DNA of 64,000 nt from assembly GCA_019925095.2 (NCBI GenBank), contig CM034392.1, positions 11,737,887 through 11,801,886 on the forward strand, written 5' to 3'. How positions within the stretch are numbered: position 1 is the first letter of the stretch; each line of letters starts with the position of its first letter. The translations under genes were made by a program, and so were the position numbers. Below the pieces are notes generated by a model. That model did not search any database, had not been told where the DNA came from, and saw only the letters and a list, made by a program, of their open reading frames with translations. This document shows positions 63,767 through 64,000 of the stretch, one piece after another. The stretch comes from Dendrolimus kikuchii. Taxonomy: Eukaryota > Arthropoda > Insecta > Lepidoptera > Lasiocampidae.

Positions 63767-64000
63767 TAGTCTTGCCATAAATATTGTAACAAAGAATTTT
63801 TTTTTCTCTTGCAAATAACATTTATAAGTTTTACAGTGTGTTAGTTTAATACATAAATATACAACAATTTAAAATATTCGAAGTGGTCTCCATTAGCTGC
63901 AATACAGTCCTTTAAACGTTGAGGTCAGTTATCAACAGAAACACGCACTTTTTCCATGGGAAAATTCTTCACTGCCAATCGTATGGATTATTTTAGGGAC
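63767..64000 (-). mobile_element. DD37D mariner, second copy, cut by the window edge
   Basis: From the TA at 63,767 it follows the left end of the 46,744 element closely (GTCTTGCCATAAATATTGTA, then CATTAGCTGCAATACAGTCC and TTTAAACGTTGAGG). The rest, including the catalytic domain, would lie beyond 64,000. Confidence 0.85.

Overview
The window looks like nuclear DNA of a moth or butterfly. It is AT-rich, intron-rich and crowded with mobile elements typical of Lepidoptera: R1-clade non-LTR retrotransposons, RTE-like LINE tails ending in (ATGT)n, Helitron-like repeats with TC...CTAG ends, DD37D mariner elements, a tRNA-headed SINE, a hAT-type MITE and a solo LTR. There are no operons, rRNA genes or CRISPR arrays. 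Most of the short open frames are chance frames or pieces of transposons.

Positions 1-28,300 hold almost no host coding sequence. This stretch contains scattered copies of a ~300 bp retroposon tail (family A), RTE-like tails with clear target-site duplications, Helitron-like copies (two full-length, 359 bp each), a SINE with a 12-bp duplication, an R1 3' fragment, a long (TA)n tract and several near-perfect hairpins. At 28,348-28,695 (+) two splice-compatible segments encode 85 residues that look like the end of an unrecognised host gene. At 33,098 (+) a short frame starts with an N-myristoylation-like MGQVQS.

From 29,500 to 41,033 there are two 5'-truncated R1-clade elements. One lies on the minus strand, inside an older repeat and with a 15-bp target duplication. 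The other lies on the plus strand behind a 26-bp minisatellite. The plus-strand copy ends about 200 bp beyond the stop codon of the main gene, tail to tail with it.

The main gene runs from 58,498 to 41,247 on the minus strand. It has twelve exons that join without any frameshift or stop into a 664-residue secreted or lysosomal family GH35 beta-galactosidase-like protein. Its nucleophile motif (NSE, E294) is intact, but the acid/base glutamate of the family signature is a lysine (VENKYG, K217). This is the most interesting point in the window: a full-length, apparently maintained GH35 pseudoenzyme, or a site where RNA editing or an assembly error must be considered. Its introns have taken in a solo LTR, R1 and Helitron pieces, a mariner, a hAT MITE and LINE/SINE tails.

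Upstream, on the same strand, lies the 3' end of a SpoU-type (TrmH/MRM3-like) RNA methyltransferase gene (last exon 59,040-59,208, probable preceding exon near 60,574-60,648). Its other exons are not visible and may lie beyond 64,000. The right end (62,085-64,000) holds a decayed mariner relic, a Helitron-like repeat and the start of a second copy of the DD37D mariner.
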